DNA of 64,000 nucleotides. It comes from Diadema setosum. Lineage: Eukaryota > Echinodermata > Echinoidea > Diadematoida > Diadematidae. This document shows, piece by piece, positions 48,901-60,589 of this stretch. How positions within the stretch are numbered: position 1 is the stretch's first letter; each line of letters starts with the position of its first letter. The stretch is taken from positions 26,938,192 through 27,002,191 of the forward strand of contig CM067072.1 of assembly GCA_033980235.1 (NCBI GenBank), given 5' to 3'. The notes beneath the pieces were generated by a model, which was given only the letters and a program-made list of their open reading frames with translations, did no database searches and was not told the origin of the DNA. The translations under genes and the position numbers were made by a program.

Positions 48901-51900
48901 TGATGTACAATAATTGTTGAAAATGCTCACAGAGATATACAAACCATAAAGGAGACTCTCAGTGCTTTTAATCAGACTAAAATTTGATCTTTTGCTTAAT
49001 GTGCATAATTAATTAATTAAAATTAAAAATAAAAAATCTTTTGAGACAATCTTGAAGATTTTGACGTGGGTGTCATGCATGACAAATTTCGCCCCGATCG
49101 CACCTCTGATGGCCGAGATCTTTGGGGGGAGGCGGAATCCGCCCCCCCCCCCCCCCCCCGGTTTTAGCATAGCCAAAAAAAAAAAAAAGCCCGGCCCTTT
49201 CAGGATTAACGGCATATCGAGAAGTCTTAATTGACAGTTCCCTTGTTCACGTGCTGTATGGGAAAACCGTATCAATTGCATACAACTTCCTAAACCGTGC
49301 TCTGCGCTCTCAATTTATGATATCTATACTTATGATTATAAGAGAACATGGAAACTGCTTGGCAAATCTGATTTCGTCCCCGGGCTTTTGTCTCACAGGG
49401 CGTTTGACACTATCTTACCGCGTGGACGTGCATTATCATCCCTATCACATCTAAAAGATCTCTTTTATACATTGGAGAACGCCAACGTGTTTGCAAAGTT
49501 AAGTAAAAATCAACACGCCATTTTTTTTTTTATCACACATGCGGCAGTTGATGTGCACATGAAAGCACTTAAAATATTGAGCATTTGGATGTTCTAACTT
49601 GCGAGAAACGTCAGGATTTATGTTTCGTTGCTGTTGTGGTTGTGGTTGTTTCATCGCAAATTTCGGGCAGCAGCGAAGTTTGTTTACCATTCATACCATG
49701 CTAATCATTGTTAGATTAACTAGAAAGCAATCGCTCACAAACTTGCATCCGGTCCTTAAGTCGTGAAGAGCTGCTGTGTGGACTGTGGGTGTGTACCACT
49801 CACGTTTAGCACTAATGATTAACGATAGAAATCCATCTTTTCAGCGATTTCCAATAATTAATGTGCTGAATGTCTCGGGGAATACTATACATTGATGTGG
49901 CGTACAAAATGAGAGATTACGTATTTGGAGGAACACGTATTTGGCAGAAACACATACTTAAAAGTGTGTTCCCCATAGTTGACGGAAATGTAATTTGTAC
50001 TTTTTAAAAAGTCCTATAGATTAGGGTTTTTTCAGTGGTATTAAAACATGGTACATGTCATTAAAATGCAACAATATACTGCATTTTGCATCTCATCTAA
50101 TTAGCTTGGAAAATTTAGTTTTCCTCAGAAAATCCAAATTTACCAAAATCACTGTGTTATTGTTCTCTTTTCGTTCGTACATTGTATTTTTGTTTTAAAA
50201 AAGTTGGAGAAATAACTTGAAATCAAAATTGAAATTGAAACTGAAATTGATTTTTTTTTTTCTCAGTGCCACTCACCGAAGAAAAATGAAACCATAAAAC
50301 AAATAAATATAACATAAAATAAAAGGCAAAACGGCAGCGGGATTTCCCCGTTGGCGCAACAGGCACACAATCATTGTCACACACACAATCAAATAGACAC
50401 AACAACTGCATGCATCCTCATTGACTTCTGCTTGAGCTTCCTTACCGCTGGGTTTCTCTTCGACGGTGGGATTGTGGCATGCCATGTGGTAGCCCTTGTC
50501 ACACGAGTCGCAGAATAACAGCGTATCCTGATGAGAATTGGAATATCGATAATTATCACGACTAGAGAGACAGGAAGTTCATCTACATAAGATTTAGAAT
50601 TTGTACGTGCCGATAGAGTTAAACGATATTTCAATATATATTTGTTCGTGTTTTTTTCTTGCAATTTATATTTCAGATGAATCGCGAATTTCTAATTTGA
50701 ATAAACAGTGATATCTCACTTGTTACATAACAAGAAATATTTCTGATGATAAAAAACACATATTGTCTTGTTACTTTCTTTGTCTTTAAGCCGTTTTAAT
50801 CGCAAACACCTCAAATTAACAAGAATGGAAATAACTCATAATGAATAATAAATTTGAATTTTTGAAGACTTGTGTGAATATTACTGACATCACAGTCATC
50901 ATCTACTTTCTACTAGGATAATCGGGTGGTAACGACCAAGATTCTCATTTCATTAAACACTTGAAAATTAAAAACAATACACATAATGTAGTAATGTAGC
51001 CTAGCTAGGATTATTGATTCGATTGTGTGTATGTGTGCGTTTTTTAACGAAATTTGAAGGAAATTGACTGCAATTATAGGTCATATACTATTCACTTTTA
51101 TCTTTCATAATATCAGTGAAGAAAAGAGACTAAATAATATTTATAATCATGTTTATGTCTGCCTATAGGTGTAGAGTATATGCTTGCAATTATATGTATA
51201 TCAGTATAGTAATATCTGCGCATTCAAAATTGAAGGTGTAATCCAAATTCACTCTTTTTTAGACAAAACACAAAATACATTTCACATGCACTGATTGGTG
51301 ACAGAGATATTGACAGGGTAACAGAGAATGAAGTTGTCGTAAAGACCATTCAGCTCTGATATCTTGCAAGTCTGAGCAGTAACAGAATAACTTAGTTTAA
51401 TGTTTGCACGTTTAACTGCCATAATATACTTACGTATTACGGGACTATCTGGCGTTTCTCTTTAACAAAATAATGCACTTTGGCGGCTGGATTAACGAAT
51501 ACATAACATTGACTCACAGCATCGCCGGCGTCTTCGCATACGTGACACGTCTTGCAATCGATACACTGCCAGGGCGATAGCCGCGATCGCTCAGCAAGCT
51601 GCTTGGAGTATTTCATGCAAGATGGATGAACTGAAAGGGTGAGAAAACGAATCGAATGACGTCACATAGTGATGGATCAAATGACGTCTAAACAGTCACC
51701 TGGGATTCGGGGGGCAATAAGCGTGCTGTTGTATATTCAACAGCAGCCTGAAGTTGCCTGCCGCCGTTTCAACTTGCGAAAGCTCCATGAATATATTTAC
51801 AGGCCACCGTGACTGCAATATTTTTTCTCGTATGTGTAGTTAGGAAACAAATGCTGAGGATAGTATTTTGTAAGAACGTGATACCAGCGAAAAAAAAAAG

Positions 51901-54635
51901 TAGTGTAACAGTTATTGAACAACCGAGGATAGCTGGTTGCATCTTCTTTAATGCAATCAAGGAGAACACTTCACGGATTTACATTCAGTTTTAATATCTT
52001 ACGTACTAACTTGAAAAAGGCTGATCTTAAACGATAAGTGTGTGTCTTTACCTTGCAATAGTCCCTGAATTTTCTTTTGCACCATATAAGAACATTTGAT
52101 AAGGTTACACTGCGCCTCTTTGACACTGTCATGTAGTTTTTGTAATACAACTACAGTGGTCTTCTGAGAAATGCGCTTTCCTCGCCAGGATAAAATGTTT
52201 TTAGATCTAATGCCATTTAAGGTTATTATCACATGTTACGTATAATATCTTATGAATGCATACATCGTATGTGAATACAATTTACATTATTATTCTTCAC
52301 TTCGTTAATTGCCTTCCAGACGGAGCCACACAGACAGAGCGACCTAATATAGACACGCCTCACTAGGCTACGCTTTCCTCGAAATTGTAGATGTTATTAG
52401 GGAAATAAGGGAGACGTGTCTTTTTGAAAAGATAGGAAACAAGAGACCCGCGGGTCTAGCGCTCACCTGAGTATCGCAAGTTCACCTTTCACGCAGTCAC
52501 TAATCTAAATTATTCACAGCTCTACTAAAATTTGACCAGGCATTCTCAAGTAGAAGATGAAGATGTACAATAAGGGCCCAAATTTTTTAAGATTCCTTAA
52601 TTTGGGGGGATTGGGGCCCCCTGGGGCCCTCTGGGTGTGGCATGGTGCCCATTTTGATAAATTGAGATCCTGACCCCCTATAGGGATGCTACCTGCCAAG
52701 TTTGACGAAAATCCATCATGAGGTTTTCAGGAAGAAGATGAAAATGTACAATTCAGGTCCCCATTTGGACCTTCCCACCCCCCCCCCCCCCCGCCCCCAA
52801 GAGGGGCACCCCTGGATCTGCTATGAACAAACTTGAAACTACAGTCATTAATGTACTCACTCATAGTATTATCTTAGCTCTATAACTTCTGATTCTAGAG
52901 AAGATTTTTAAAGATTCCTTAATTTTGGGAGGTTTGGGCCCCCTGGGGGCCCCCTGGGTGGGGCATGGTGCCCATTTTAACAAATTGACTTCCTAACCCC
53001 CTAGGAATGCTACCTGCCAAGTTTGATGAAAATCGGTCTTGAGGTTTTCAAGAAGAAGATGAAAATGTAAAAAGTTTACGCACGACGCACGACGCACGAC
53101 GGATCGCAATAGCTCACTTGAGCCTTTGGCTCAGGTGAGCTAAAAATAGGGCTGATGTGACGTGGCATTCTCAAGTAGAAGATGAAAATGTACAATAAGG
53201 GCCCAAATTTTTTAAGATTCCTTAATTTGGGGGGGGGGGGGTGTGGGGCCCCCGGGGCCCTCTGGGTGTGGCATGGTGCCCATTTTGATAAATTGAGATC
53301 CTGACCCCCTAGGGATGCTACCTGCCAAGTTTGACAAAAATCCATCATGAGGTTTTCAAGAAGAAGATGAAAATGTACAATTTAGGCCCCATTAGGACCC
53401 CTCCCCACCCCCCCTCCCCTGGGACCCAAGGGGGGCACCCCTGATTCTGCCATGAACAAACTTGAAACTACAGTCATCAATGTACTAACTCATAGTATTA
53501 ACTTAGCTCTATCACTTCTGGTTCTAGAGAAGAAGATTTTTACAGATTCCTTAATTTTGGGGGGTTTGGGCCCCCTTGGGGCCCCCTGGGTGGGGCATGG
53601 TGCCCATTTTAACAAATTGATATCCTAACCCCCTAGGGATGCTACCTGCCAAGTTTGATGAAAATCGGTCTTGGGGTTTTCAAGAAGAAGATGAAAATGT
53701 AAAAAGTTTACGCACGACGCACGACGCACGACGGATCGCAATAGCTCACTTGAGCCTTTGGCTCAGGTGAGCTAAAAATAGGGCTGATGTGACGTGCAAA
53801 AAAGTTTGCCATACAAATCTTGACCGTTTCAAGAACTGACGTTGACATTTCTTTTCTTCTACTACTATGTACTATGGGGGAAACTCGGTGAAAAAGAAAA
53901 CGAAATATAATAATAACAAATGAACAAATAAAAACAAATGGTAAGCTGAAATAATTGAGATAACAAGTAACAGTACTCATGTTTTCCCATTATGACAAGA
54001 TGGTTTGTTCAAATTCCCTAATCTCGTATCGATGTTCCGTTTTTCCTTTTGTTTTCTGATAAAACATCGTATTGAAATAGTTCATCAATGGCCCTTTATA
54101 AGTGACGGATGGGGGGGGGGGGGGGAGGGGCGCCCCCTTTAATTTTGTTTTCCTTAAAAAAATAATAATAAACAGGAAAAATAAAGGGGATGGTGCGCGT
54201 CCCCTATAATATTTTGTTCTTTAAATGCATGAAATCGCACGATGACCAATATGAATATTTATTTTAAAAAAAAGTAATAAAATCTCCCTACCGTGGGAAG
54301 GACACCTCCCCTCTCACCCGATTTTGTCAGAAAATTGCCTCACCTGATTAAACCCGGAAGTGGCAGCACAAATGTAAACTTCTTTGCGCCCCTCCCCCCT
54401 CCGCTTTATTTTACGGAATTCCTGGGTCCGCCCCTGTTTTTTCTTCGTTTTTTGTAGCTGAGATGTGCATATACAAACCTTTCAGAGTGCAATCTTTGCA
54501 GACAAGCAGCTCTTCCTTGTTGCCGAACTTATTACAGCTGGCGGGCAGGGTGCAGTAGTCGCATTTTTGGTCCCAAACGGATATTTTCACGACTGGTTCC
54601 TGCTCGAAATCGGGACCGTGCGTCTTCTTGATTCG
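42531..54635 (-). CDS. DPF (double PHD finger) and SAM domain chromatin protein, C-terminal 382 residues, 7 exons
   Basis: Modelled join (minus strand): 54479-54635, 51518-51630, 50446-50527, 48082-48141, 45076-45157, 43416-43629, 42531-42971. All phases agree. In fragment numbering, PHD1 ligands are C25, C28, C46, C49, H54, C57, C75, C78. PHD2 ligands are C81, C84, C96, C99, H104, C107, C122, C125. The fused [10 protein letters not shown] joint is typical of DPF/KAT6 (MOZ) tandem fingers, which bind acylated H3 K14. A Ser/Pro-rich linker leads to a SAM domain at 212-273 ([20 protein letters not shown]), closest by eye to SAMD1/SAMD13. A Ser/Thr/Pro-rich tail follows. No acetyltransferase domain follows, so it is not KAT6 itself. 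The first visible exon begins in phase 0 with no ATG, so the N-terminus is missing. A SAMD1/KAT6-type winged helix would be expected upstream but was not found. Confidence 0.9.
43416..43629 (-). CDS. DPF-SAM exon: Ser/Pro linker and first half of the SAM domain
   Basis: A linker of Ser, Pro, Gln and Thr, then [20 protein letters not shown] and SFRDQ. The acceptor TCCAAG|G was chosen because it restores the phase from the preceding exon. Donor CAG|GTACAG. Confidence 0.88.
43690..44235 (-). repeat. GGTCAAAGGTCA repeat element, copy 2 (DPF-SAM intron)
   Basis: On the plus strand it reads TGACCTTTGAC blocks, then ACGGACGGACGG and GCGGAGGCATCAAAA. It is the reverse orientation of 400-1710, shorter and diverged. 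Lies between the exons at 43416-43629 and 45076-45157. Confidence 0.7.
45076..45157 (-). CDS. DPF-SAM exon: acidic/serine linker
   Basis: Encodes [19 protein letters not shown], then KSEKSPDQ. The phases (1 in, 2 out) match both neighbours. There is no fold to recognise. Confidence 0.75.
45298..45470. mobile_element. CAGGGGCGGATCC element, copy 1
   Basis: Ends CAGGGGCGGATCCAGG and GAATTCCTGGATCCGCCCCTG. AAAAGAAATAAAAAG and G/C homopolymers inside. 173 bp. Present in the DPF-SAM intron. Confidence 0.78.
46980..47082 (-). mobile_element. tRNA-derived SINE head (DPF-SAM intron)
   Basis: Minus strand shows an A-box-like GGTTCGGTAGATACG and a B box GGAGTTCGAATCC with tRNA-like spacing, but no closing acceptor stem. 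Confidence 0.55.
47236..47390. mobile_element. CAGGGGCGGATCC element, copy 2
   Basis: AGTGGCGGATCCAGGGGG to GAATTCCTGGATCCGCCCCTG. The core is nearly identical to copy 1 (AAACAAAAGAAATAAAAAG). Confidence 0.78.
47592..48042 (-). mobile_element. Inverted-repeat element, AATAAGCCAGTTC ends, copy 1
   Basis: ATGAATAAGCCAGTTC at the left and GAACTGGCTTATTCAT at the right. The interior includes GCTGCTTGCCAGCACATG-like sequence on the minus strand. It matches 63255-63720 in opposite orientation, in the intron just before the 60-bp PHD2 exon's 3' side. Confidence 0.8.
48082..48141 (-). CDS. DPF-SAM exon: PHD2 last zinc pair
   Basis: A 60-bp exon ([20 protein letters not shown]) that supplies the last two zinc cysteines. 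It was found by the demand for a GxWxCxxC ending and has a TATTACAG acceptor and an ACAG|GTGAGA donor. Confidence 0.9.
48264..48296. repeat. (GAGAGT)n microsatellite
   Basis: GTGAGAGTGAGAGT units, about 30 bp. Confidence 0.85.
48433..49209. mobile_element. piggyBac-like MITE, TTAACCCTAA ends, copy 2
   Basis: TTAACCCTAAAGGGGCCGGG at the left; GCCCGGCCCTTTCAGGATTAA-type end at the right. 777 bp. Same internal order as copy 1 (GACGTTTCGCGC, AAGTCGAAAAACAA, GGCCGAGATCT) with many substitutions. Confidence 0.8.
50446..50527 (-). CDS. DPF-SAM exon: PHD2 core
   Basis: Encodes [18 protein letters not shown] and NPTVEEKPS, a canonical PHD core. Donor AGCG|GTAAGG, phase 1. Confidence 0.95.
51518..51630 (-). 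CDS. DPF-SAM exon: PHD1 end and PHD2 start
   Basis: Encodes [17 protein letters not shown], then [18 protein letters not shown], very close to the KAT6A HPSCLKF...WQCIECKTC block. Donor GCT|GTGAGT, phase 0. Confidence 0.95.
52440..53800. repeat. GGCTCAGGTGAGC repeat, tandemly duplicated
   Basis: Starts near CGGGTCTAGCGCTCACCTGAG. A unit of about 630 bp from CATTCTCAAGTAGAAGATG to GGGCTGATGTGACGT occurs twice (52538-53160 and 53164-53797). Each ends with an ACGCACG array and TTTGGCTCAGGTGAGC, the inverse of the left end. Lies in the DPF-SAM intron between the first two visible exons. Confidence 0.8.
54090..54437. mobile_element. CAGGGGCGGATCC element, copy 3, diverged
   Basis: Left end degraded (GTGACGGATGGGGG). 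Right end GGAATTCCTGGGTCCGCCCC. Contains GCGCCCCCTTTAATTTTG. Ends about 40 bp from the exon at 54479. Confidence 0.6.
54479..54635 (-). CDS. DPF-SAM exon: start of PHD1
   Basis: A long pyrimidine tract ends GTATACAG, then [32 protein letters not shown] and [12 protein letters not shown]. The spacing matches the atypical first finger of KAT6A/DPF proteins. Donor AAAG|GTTTGT, phase 1. Confidence 0.9.
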
Positions 54636-54739
54636 CTGTATACGACATGACAAAGAGGAAGAGAAACGTATAGAATCAACCATTATTCGTTCGACTTGTG
54701 AGAGGGAGTCACACCCTAACGCACGTAAAAGATCCCGCT

Positions 54740-54808
54740 TCATTCATTCATTCATTCATTCATTCATTCATTCATTCATTCATTCATTCATTCATTCATT
54801 TATTCATT
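54740..54808. repeat. (ATTC)n microsatellite
   Basis: About 68 bp of CATT/ATTC units. Confidence 0.93.
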
Positions 54809-54848
54809 CATCCCATCGAGCAGTGTGCATTATGCCCCGTGAAGTATT

Positions 54849-55052
54849 GTAAACGTCGATATTTTCGCGTGATTAATTTTTCGCGCTGAGCGGCTCAAAA
54901 ACATTCGCGGGTTGTTGAATTCGCGCTGCGCAATTGTCAACTTATTCAATTGTGAAGATATTTTCGGGGGAGGGGGTTAGAATTTGCGCTATAGCCAAAA
55001 GTAGCGCGAATTACACGAAAATTAATGTGACGCGAAAATGTCTAAGTTTACA
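54849..55052. mobile_element. Short inverted-repeat element with TTCGCG-rich ends
   Basis: GTAAACGTCGATATTTTCGCG at the left (20 bp shared), complement of CGCGAAAATGTCTAAGTTTAC at the right. Similar in style to 18637-18876 but a different family. Confidence 0.6.
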
Positions 55053-56421
55053 GCAACAACTGGGCCCCATGAAAGACCAGCTAGTGCAGCTGGACACATT
55101 ACGGGATATCGAGCCATCTTATAAGATGGAAAGTGAAAATAAAGAAACAAAAAAAAAAGCAAACTTGCTATATCATTATATAGGGCATGGTGTATGATTG
55201 AAGAAAATGAAATCGCATTATGAATCTCATGATAAGAGAAGGATGGGAGTTTAAAAAAAAAAACAGCTGTAATGACATTGCGTTGAATCTCTCAAAAAAT
55301 GTGTCACGTCATCCATCACTTATTGTATGAATGAAAGCAGCCTTGGAATGCTGAAATGCTACCAAGACATATTATTTCTGTCAGAATTCTCATCGCATGC
55401 GATGGACTATGTTACGTTACCAACTAATTCAGTCTATAGCTCTTTATTCTCCACATATTCTCAAAAGTGCATGACTTGCGGGAAAAAAAAGAGGCAGAAA
55501 CAAATGACCCAAAAGAAACAACAAGGAAACTTATTAGCACGGGGATGAATAGTGATTATTAGTCATAGTCCTAAGAGTATTTTCTTAGAAATTTGCGACC
55601 TTGAACCTTCAGTAGTTCAGTTTGTTTCGCTTTTTGGGATTATTTTTTGCACGAGTTGTTTTTTGAAATGCGTATAGTATAATCATAGCTTTTAACGTCG
55701 AAAGTAAAATGCGGCAAAAATGCGAGCAAGCACGTGCACGTGACAGGAAGATGACACCTTTTCGCTTATATAATAATCATTTTGGTTTCTTTCGTTCTCA
55801 TAAAGGAAAATGATGTAGCGGCGGGTGATCGAGACAGAATGAGGTGCGTGCAATCTCGTCTCATTGCGAAGGGAGGAGAATTCATTCGGAATATACCTTA
55901 TATTATATAGCGCCTCCCTTCCCCCTTCCAAGAAATAAACGATTGAATCAATTAAAACGCACAATACAGCATTAACCCCCCCCCCCGCGCACACACGCAT
56001 AATGATTAGGTTTACAGTAATGTGTGTTATTGATGTACAGCAGTCAGATAAAAAGAAGTGGGGTCTAGTTTCCTTCACTATACATATACGGCCGCTTAAC
56101 CTTATACACGGTAATCCATTTCGCTTTATCCAAAATATCCCAATCCCCAATGCCCCGTGCTCAATTCTTCCGCTATGCTCATAAACAATTCTAAGCGGAT
56201 CATCCGACACTAACTTGACTTGCAACGTTTATTCATAGCCACGTCCAATGAAACTAAAGGTGTCCCTACCTCATAGCATTTTTAGTTCAGGATGAAACTT
56301 CCGGGAAAGAGTGATACAGCATAGCAACTACAGCAATTAGGAATCGCCTTTATTGTATACACCTGTACACGAATTTTCCAAAATTTAATGCAGAATCTCC
56401 GAAATGTCTCTTCTAATTTAA

Positions 56422-56770
56422 AGGGGATGGCTAGTAACTGATCAGTGGGAATCAGTGGGAATGCTGGGGGATGATTGTTCCAATCTTTGTGGGATTCATT
56501 TAAGAGTACATTATATAGGACCTATCTATTGTTGTGTGAAAATTATTTGCTTCAGAACGGTCTCATGTTCAAGTAATGTGAAGTTTGATGTTTCCAGGTT
56601 AGCATGCCTGTACAGTGACGGGGCATTAAACATTACTTGAATATGAAACTGTTCTGAAGCAAATAATTTTTACACAACAATAGACATATAATGTACTCTT
56701 CAATGAATCCCACAAGAATTGGAACAATCATCCCCCAGCATTCCCACTGATCAGTTACTAGCCATCCCCT
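56422..56770. mobile_element. TTAA-flanked foldback MITE, copy 2
   Basis: TTAA, then AGGGGATGGCTAGTAACTG, to TAGCCATCCCCT, TTAA. The arms match 15281-15637 closely over their whole length. Confidence 0.87.
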
Positions 56771-57134
56771 TTAAAATATGAACACTCTCTGACACAAACT
56801 AATGAATTCATCAATAATGGATACATGAAAGAAATAATTTATGTTTTGGACACCCCCCCCCCCTTCCCCCATTCCTGAAGTTGTTAATAAGCACCATAAA
56901 AAAGTATACGCAAATGATGGGACAAACAATGATCCCCTTCCTATACTATTATCAGCAAATTTGGGAGAAAATTTAATGACCTGATATATAATTGAAAAAA
57001 AAAGTAGGTGTATCAATGACGTTGTGTAAGGAGAAACGGCGCAGTCATGAGAATCTGCGGTTTGAAAGGAAAGCTCTAATGAGCTTTCGAATGGGGTATA
57101 AGGAAAAGCCTGATGAGGACATGCTTGAGATTAA

Positions 57135-57588
57135 AGGACAAGTTCACCTGCATAATCAAAATTTGTGGATTGAGTGAATGCAGCAATATTAGTAGAACAC
57201 ATCAGTGAAAGTTTGAGAATTTCACAAAATTTCGTTCTTTTTTTTAAAATTCAAAGTATAGGGCTAATATTAGTCTCTCGACTTAATTGTCAGTGACGTA
57301 TGTTAAGGGTAATTATTATTCACCCTGCTTTCTGAAAGAGACAAGTCAAGTATTCCTTTAGCATGCCAAAAAAGTGAAAGTATGTTGAATTTTCTTCATA
57401 ATTATGTTCTTTATATAAATCTTTGCATGTGACATCTTAGTCTTCTCATCGAGCGATGGCGGCACTGAAAATTCAAACGAAAATTTGAACGGATTATCCG
57501 ATTTTCCTCAAACTTTCGCTAATATGCTCTACTGGTATTGCTGCATTCACTGAATCAACACATGTTTATATCAACGTGAACTTGTCCT
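57135..57588. mobile_element. TTAA-flanked element, AGGACAAGTTCAC ends
   Basis: TTAA|AGGACAAGTTCACC at the left and CGTGAACTTGTCCT|TTAA at the right, with ATTCACTGAAT(C)AACAC-type subterminal complementarity. An internal stretch (57230-57430) resembles 28960-29180 in intron 1 of the Cdc20-like gene. Confidence 0.78.
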
Positions 57589-57604
57589 TTAAGGTGAACA
57601 CAAA

Positions 57605-57827
57605 GACCCGAATTCACGAAGGTGGTTTAAATTTAGACCGTGGATTAAATCTAAAACATGGACTAATAAGCGTGAAACAGGCGTACCTTTGACGTGCGCG
57701 TATCACCGCGCGTCTGTTATTGGACGTCTGTTGGCGTACGCAATCTGTCAATCGTATAGCCCACGCAGAAAAAAAAAAATTGCACAAACCATGGTTTAAA
57801 TTCAAACCACCTTCATGAATTCGGGCC
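57605..57827. mobile_element. MITE with CCCGAATTCACGAAGGTGGT ends
   Basis: Terminal motif as in 35754-36079 but a different core (GGCGTACGCAATCTGTCAAT). The right arm ends TTCATGAATTCGGGCC. 223 bp. Confidence 0.75.
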
Positions 57828-59107
57828 AAAGAGGTTAACCATAAGAGTGGTTACACGTGATCTTCGGACGTGATCTTGCTCGCATTAAGCCCTCTCATAA
57901 ATATAGCGTCATGACGAAACAAATTGGCGCCGCGTGTCCATAGAAACGATGCGTACTCCACGAATAAGAAATGAAGAGATACGCGACGAGGACACCTTTT
58001 TTTTTTTTTGCAATACCGAGCAATTTATTGACAGACAAACCATCATGACACAACAGACAAAACCGACAAAAAGTCAATGGGACAAAAAACAACATTCTGA
58101 CGCGTTTATCTTTTTCACATTCTGAATGTTGAGATGTTTCATTCGTCCCCTCTCTTCCTCCTTCACTCAATTCTACACGTTTTGTCTCTCTATATAAAAA
58201 AGAATAAATAAAATAATTTTTCTTTCTTGCATAGGCACCCTTTCCTCTACCTTGTTTTTCAAGGAAATTGCAGTGTATTCATATAATATACAATTCCTCT
58301 GGAGCGTAAATGTGATCCAATCCTTGTGCTAGAAGGATATTATGAATGAATAATGGGTTTTACCAGAACAAGAAATATTTCTCCAGTTCCTTTAAGAAAC
58401 ATCATAAACTATATGCTCAGCCTATACTTCACGATGCAATACGTTCGAAAAATAGTTCGTATTATACAGAAAAATGGGATTTCACCGTTTCATATCTCTC
58501 ACCGTCATTTGTCTCTCTCGGTAATACTTTTACTGCTCCAATAGATTCCTAGCTGTACTTTTCCTTAATTTCTTCCGACTTCGCAAACACAGTTTTGGTC
58601 TTATACCTTTACACAAGGTTTAATCTCAGTGCACATGAATAGGGTCTGCATCAACCACACGTGTCGTGTGATTAATACTTTTTAATTGTGGACGACTAAA
58701 TCACAATTAGCCTGACATGATTGCTATTATCAACATCATCAGCAATGTCACTCTGCATACAGGATTTGGAATCGACCTTAACACTAAAAATTTCCGCTGA
58801 ACAAACCCTTGAATCCCAACGGTAATCTCTCACACGTTACGCTCATCAGGATGCAGACAGACTGAGGGAAAAGGTATAATCATACAATATGTCTGGTAAA
58901 TAATGACAGATTTATATATAAACTATGGCTGGTATAGGCCTAATGTACAGCATTACGGCATGTATGCCATTGACAAGCAGCAGTCATGGGTACACGCTAT
59001 ACATGATGGGATGTTGGCTATAGCGCTTTACTCGAGACTGCGATTTAAAAAAAAAGAAAAGAAAAGAAAACAACGCTGCCACGACTGAACGCTACTGGTT
59101 CTGAGAA

Positions 59108-59113
59108 CACACA

Positions 59114-59188
<75 letters not shown>
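59108..59188. repeat. (AC)n microsatellite
   Basis: About 80 bp of AC with one interruption. Confidence 0.95.
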
Positions 59189-59191
<3 letters not shown>

Positions 59192-60229
59192 AAATAAAAA
59201 AGGTGGGTTTTTTGTTTGTTTTTGTTTTTGTTTTGTTTTTCACTATCTATACAGTATCCACTAAAGCTCCACGAACACGTACGCGCTGTTACCCGTTTCC
59301 CGTCTCTCACATTTACGCAAAGGTAATAACTTTATAACCACGTACACCTATGGAAGTCCAGGAAACGCATTCACTTGAAAGGACGGAATTATAATTTTCA
59401 CACTACTTCTCATGCTTATCGTTCGTCATCTTCGTGCATGGGCATAATCCAACAAAAAGAAAGTCCATAAAAATAGTATGAAGCTGAAGAAGTGTCATAT
59501 TTCATAATGGGAAGAGACGGAAATGCATGAATGTAAAACCCATAAAGGATTTTTTTTTTCTTCGGGCTGTCGCGCTATTCCTCATCTGATTAGGATTCTT
59601 TTTTTTTCTTTTTCTTTTTTCGCATGACGTATTTCTAGAACTCAGCGGTTAAATATTGCTTATTCATTCGATATTGTCACTGTGGGTGATATCATTCCTA
59701 CTAACACCATTACTCAGCCAAAATGTTGATTTATCTTTACTTTTTAATTTTAAATTCCTTTCTTGCCTAATTCCTTTTCCCGTTATTCTGTTGAGCTCAC
59801 TCGAAAGCTGGCAGCCATGTTTGTTTGTTCGTTTGTTTGTTTGCTTGTTTGTTTTTTTAGGGCAGGGTTCATGTGTCAGTCACTATTACGATAGGAAAAA
59901 ATTTCCGTTCTGACTCGAATAACTACCTGAGCTAACGAGGAAATGAAACTGTTCTTGTAGCTGTATTTCCATGTATGTACCTATACGTGAATTTTTGTGG
60001 TTAAAGGGAACGACTACCCACATGGTGAATTCAATGCATTTAATAATCTACCGCAGTGAATCAAGGAAATGATGAGACGGCTGATGACAGTTCAGAATAT
60101 TTTTTAAAGGAAAATGGTGAATTAAGGGTATAAGAATAGGTCTCGTTTGCACTTGAAGCTATTTGCATAGCGCTAGACAGAAATTACGAATAATACTTAT
60201 CAAAAATTATATATCCACAGTCCAAAATT

Positions 60230-60430
60230 GATCTTTGACATTTGACCTTGAAGGACTTTGCCTGTCTCTGGGCCGAGTACCAAGAGACTCCAGTGGACGT
60301 TTTGTTTGTTAACTTGTTTGTTTGTTTGTTTTATCGCGATGTAGAGATGTGGGATACGGACTGATGGACGGACGAACCAGTAAACAGGATTCCTCCAGCA
60401 CTCTTCAGGGCGGAGTCATAAAGGAGTCCT
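60230..60430 (-). repeat. Decayed fragment of the GGTCAAAGGTCA / GGACGGAC family
   Basis: ATCTTTGACATTTGACCTTG, then GGACTGATGGACGGACG and GGGCGGAGTCATAAA, in the order expected for the reverse orientation of 400-1710. Confidence 0.5.
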
Positions 60431-60589
60431 TAATTTCCATCTTAAATAAAATGAAATTCAATGTTCGATGCAGCACACCAAGGAGCTTGTTCAAAAGTGA
60501 TTGAAATCACTAAACTGGGACTGAATGTCAGTCAATGTTGTTCAGGTCATAGACAAGTCTCAGAGACAAAACATTTCAGTTACATTTAG

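Noticed and set aside
55692..56225. Longest clean open frame outside the genes (177 codons, minus strand)
   Set aside because: No recognisable domain, no conserved pattern, odd composition, and no splice or start context. Looks like chance.
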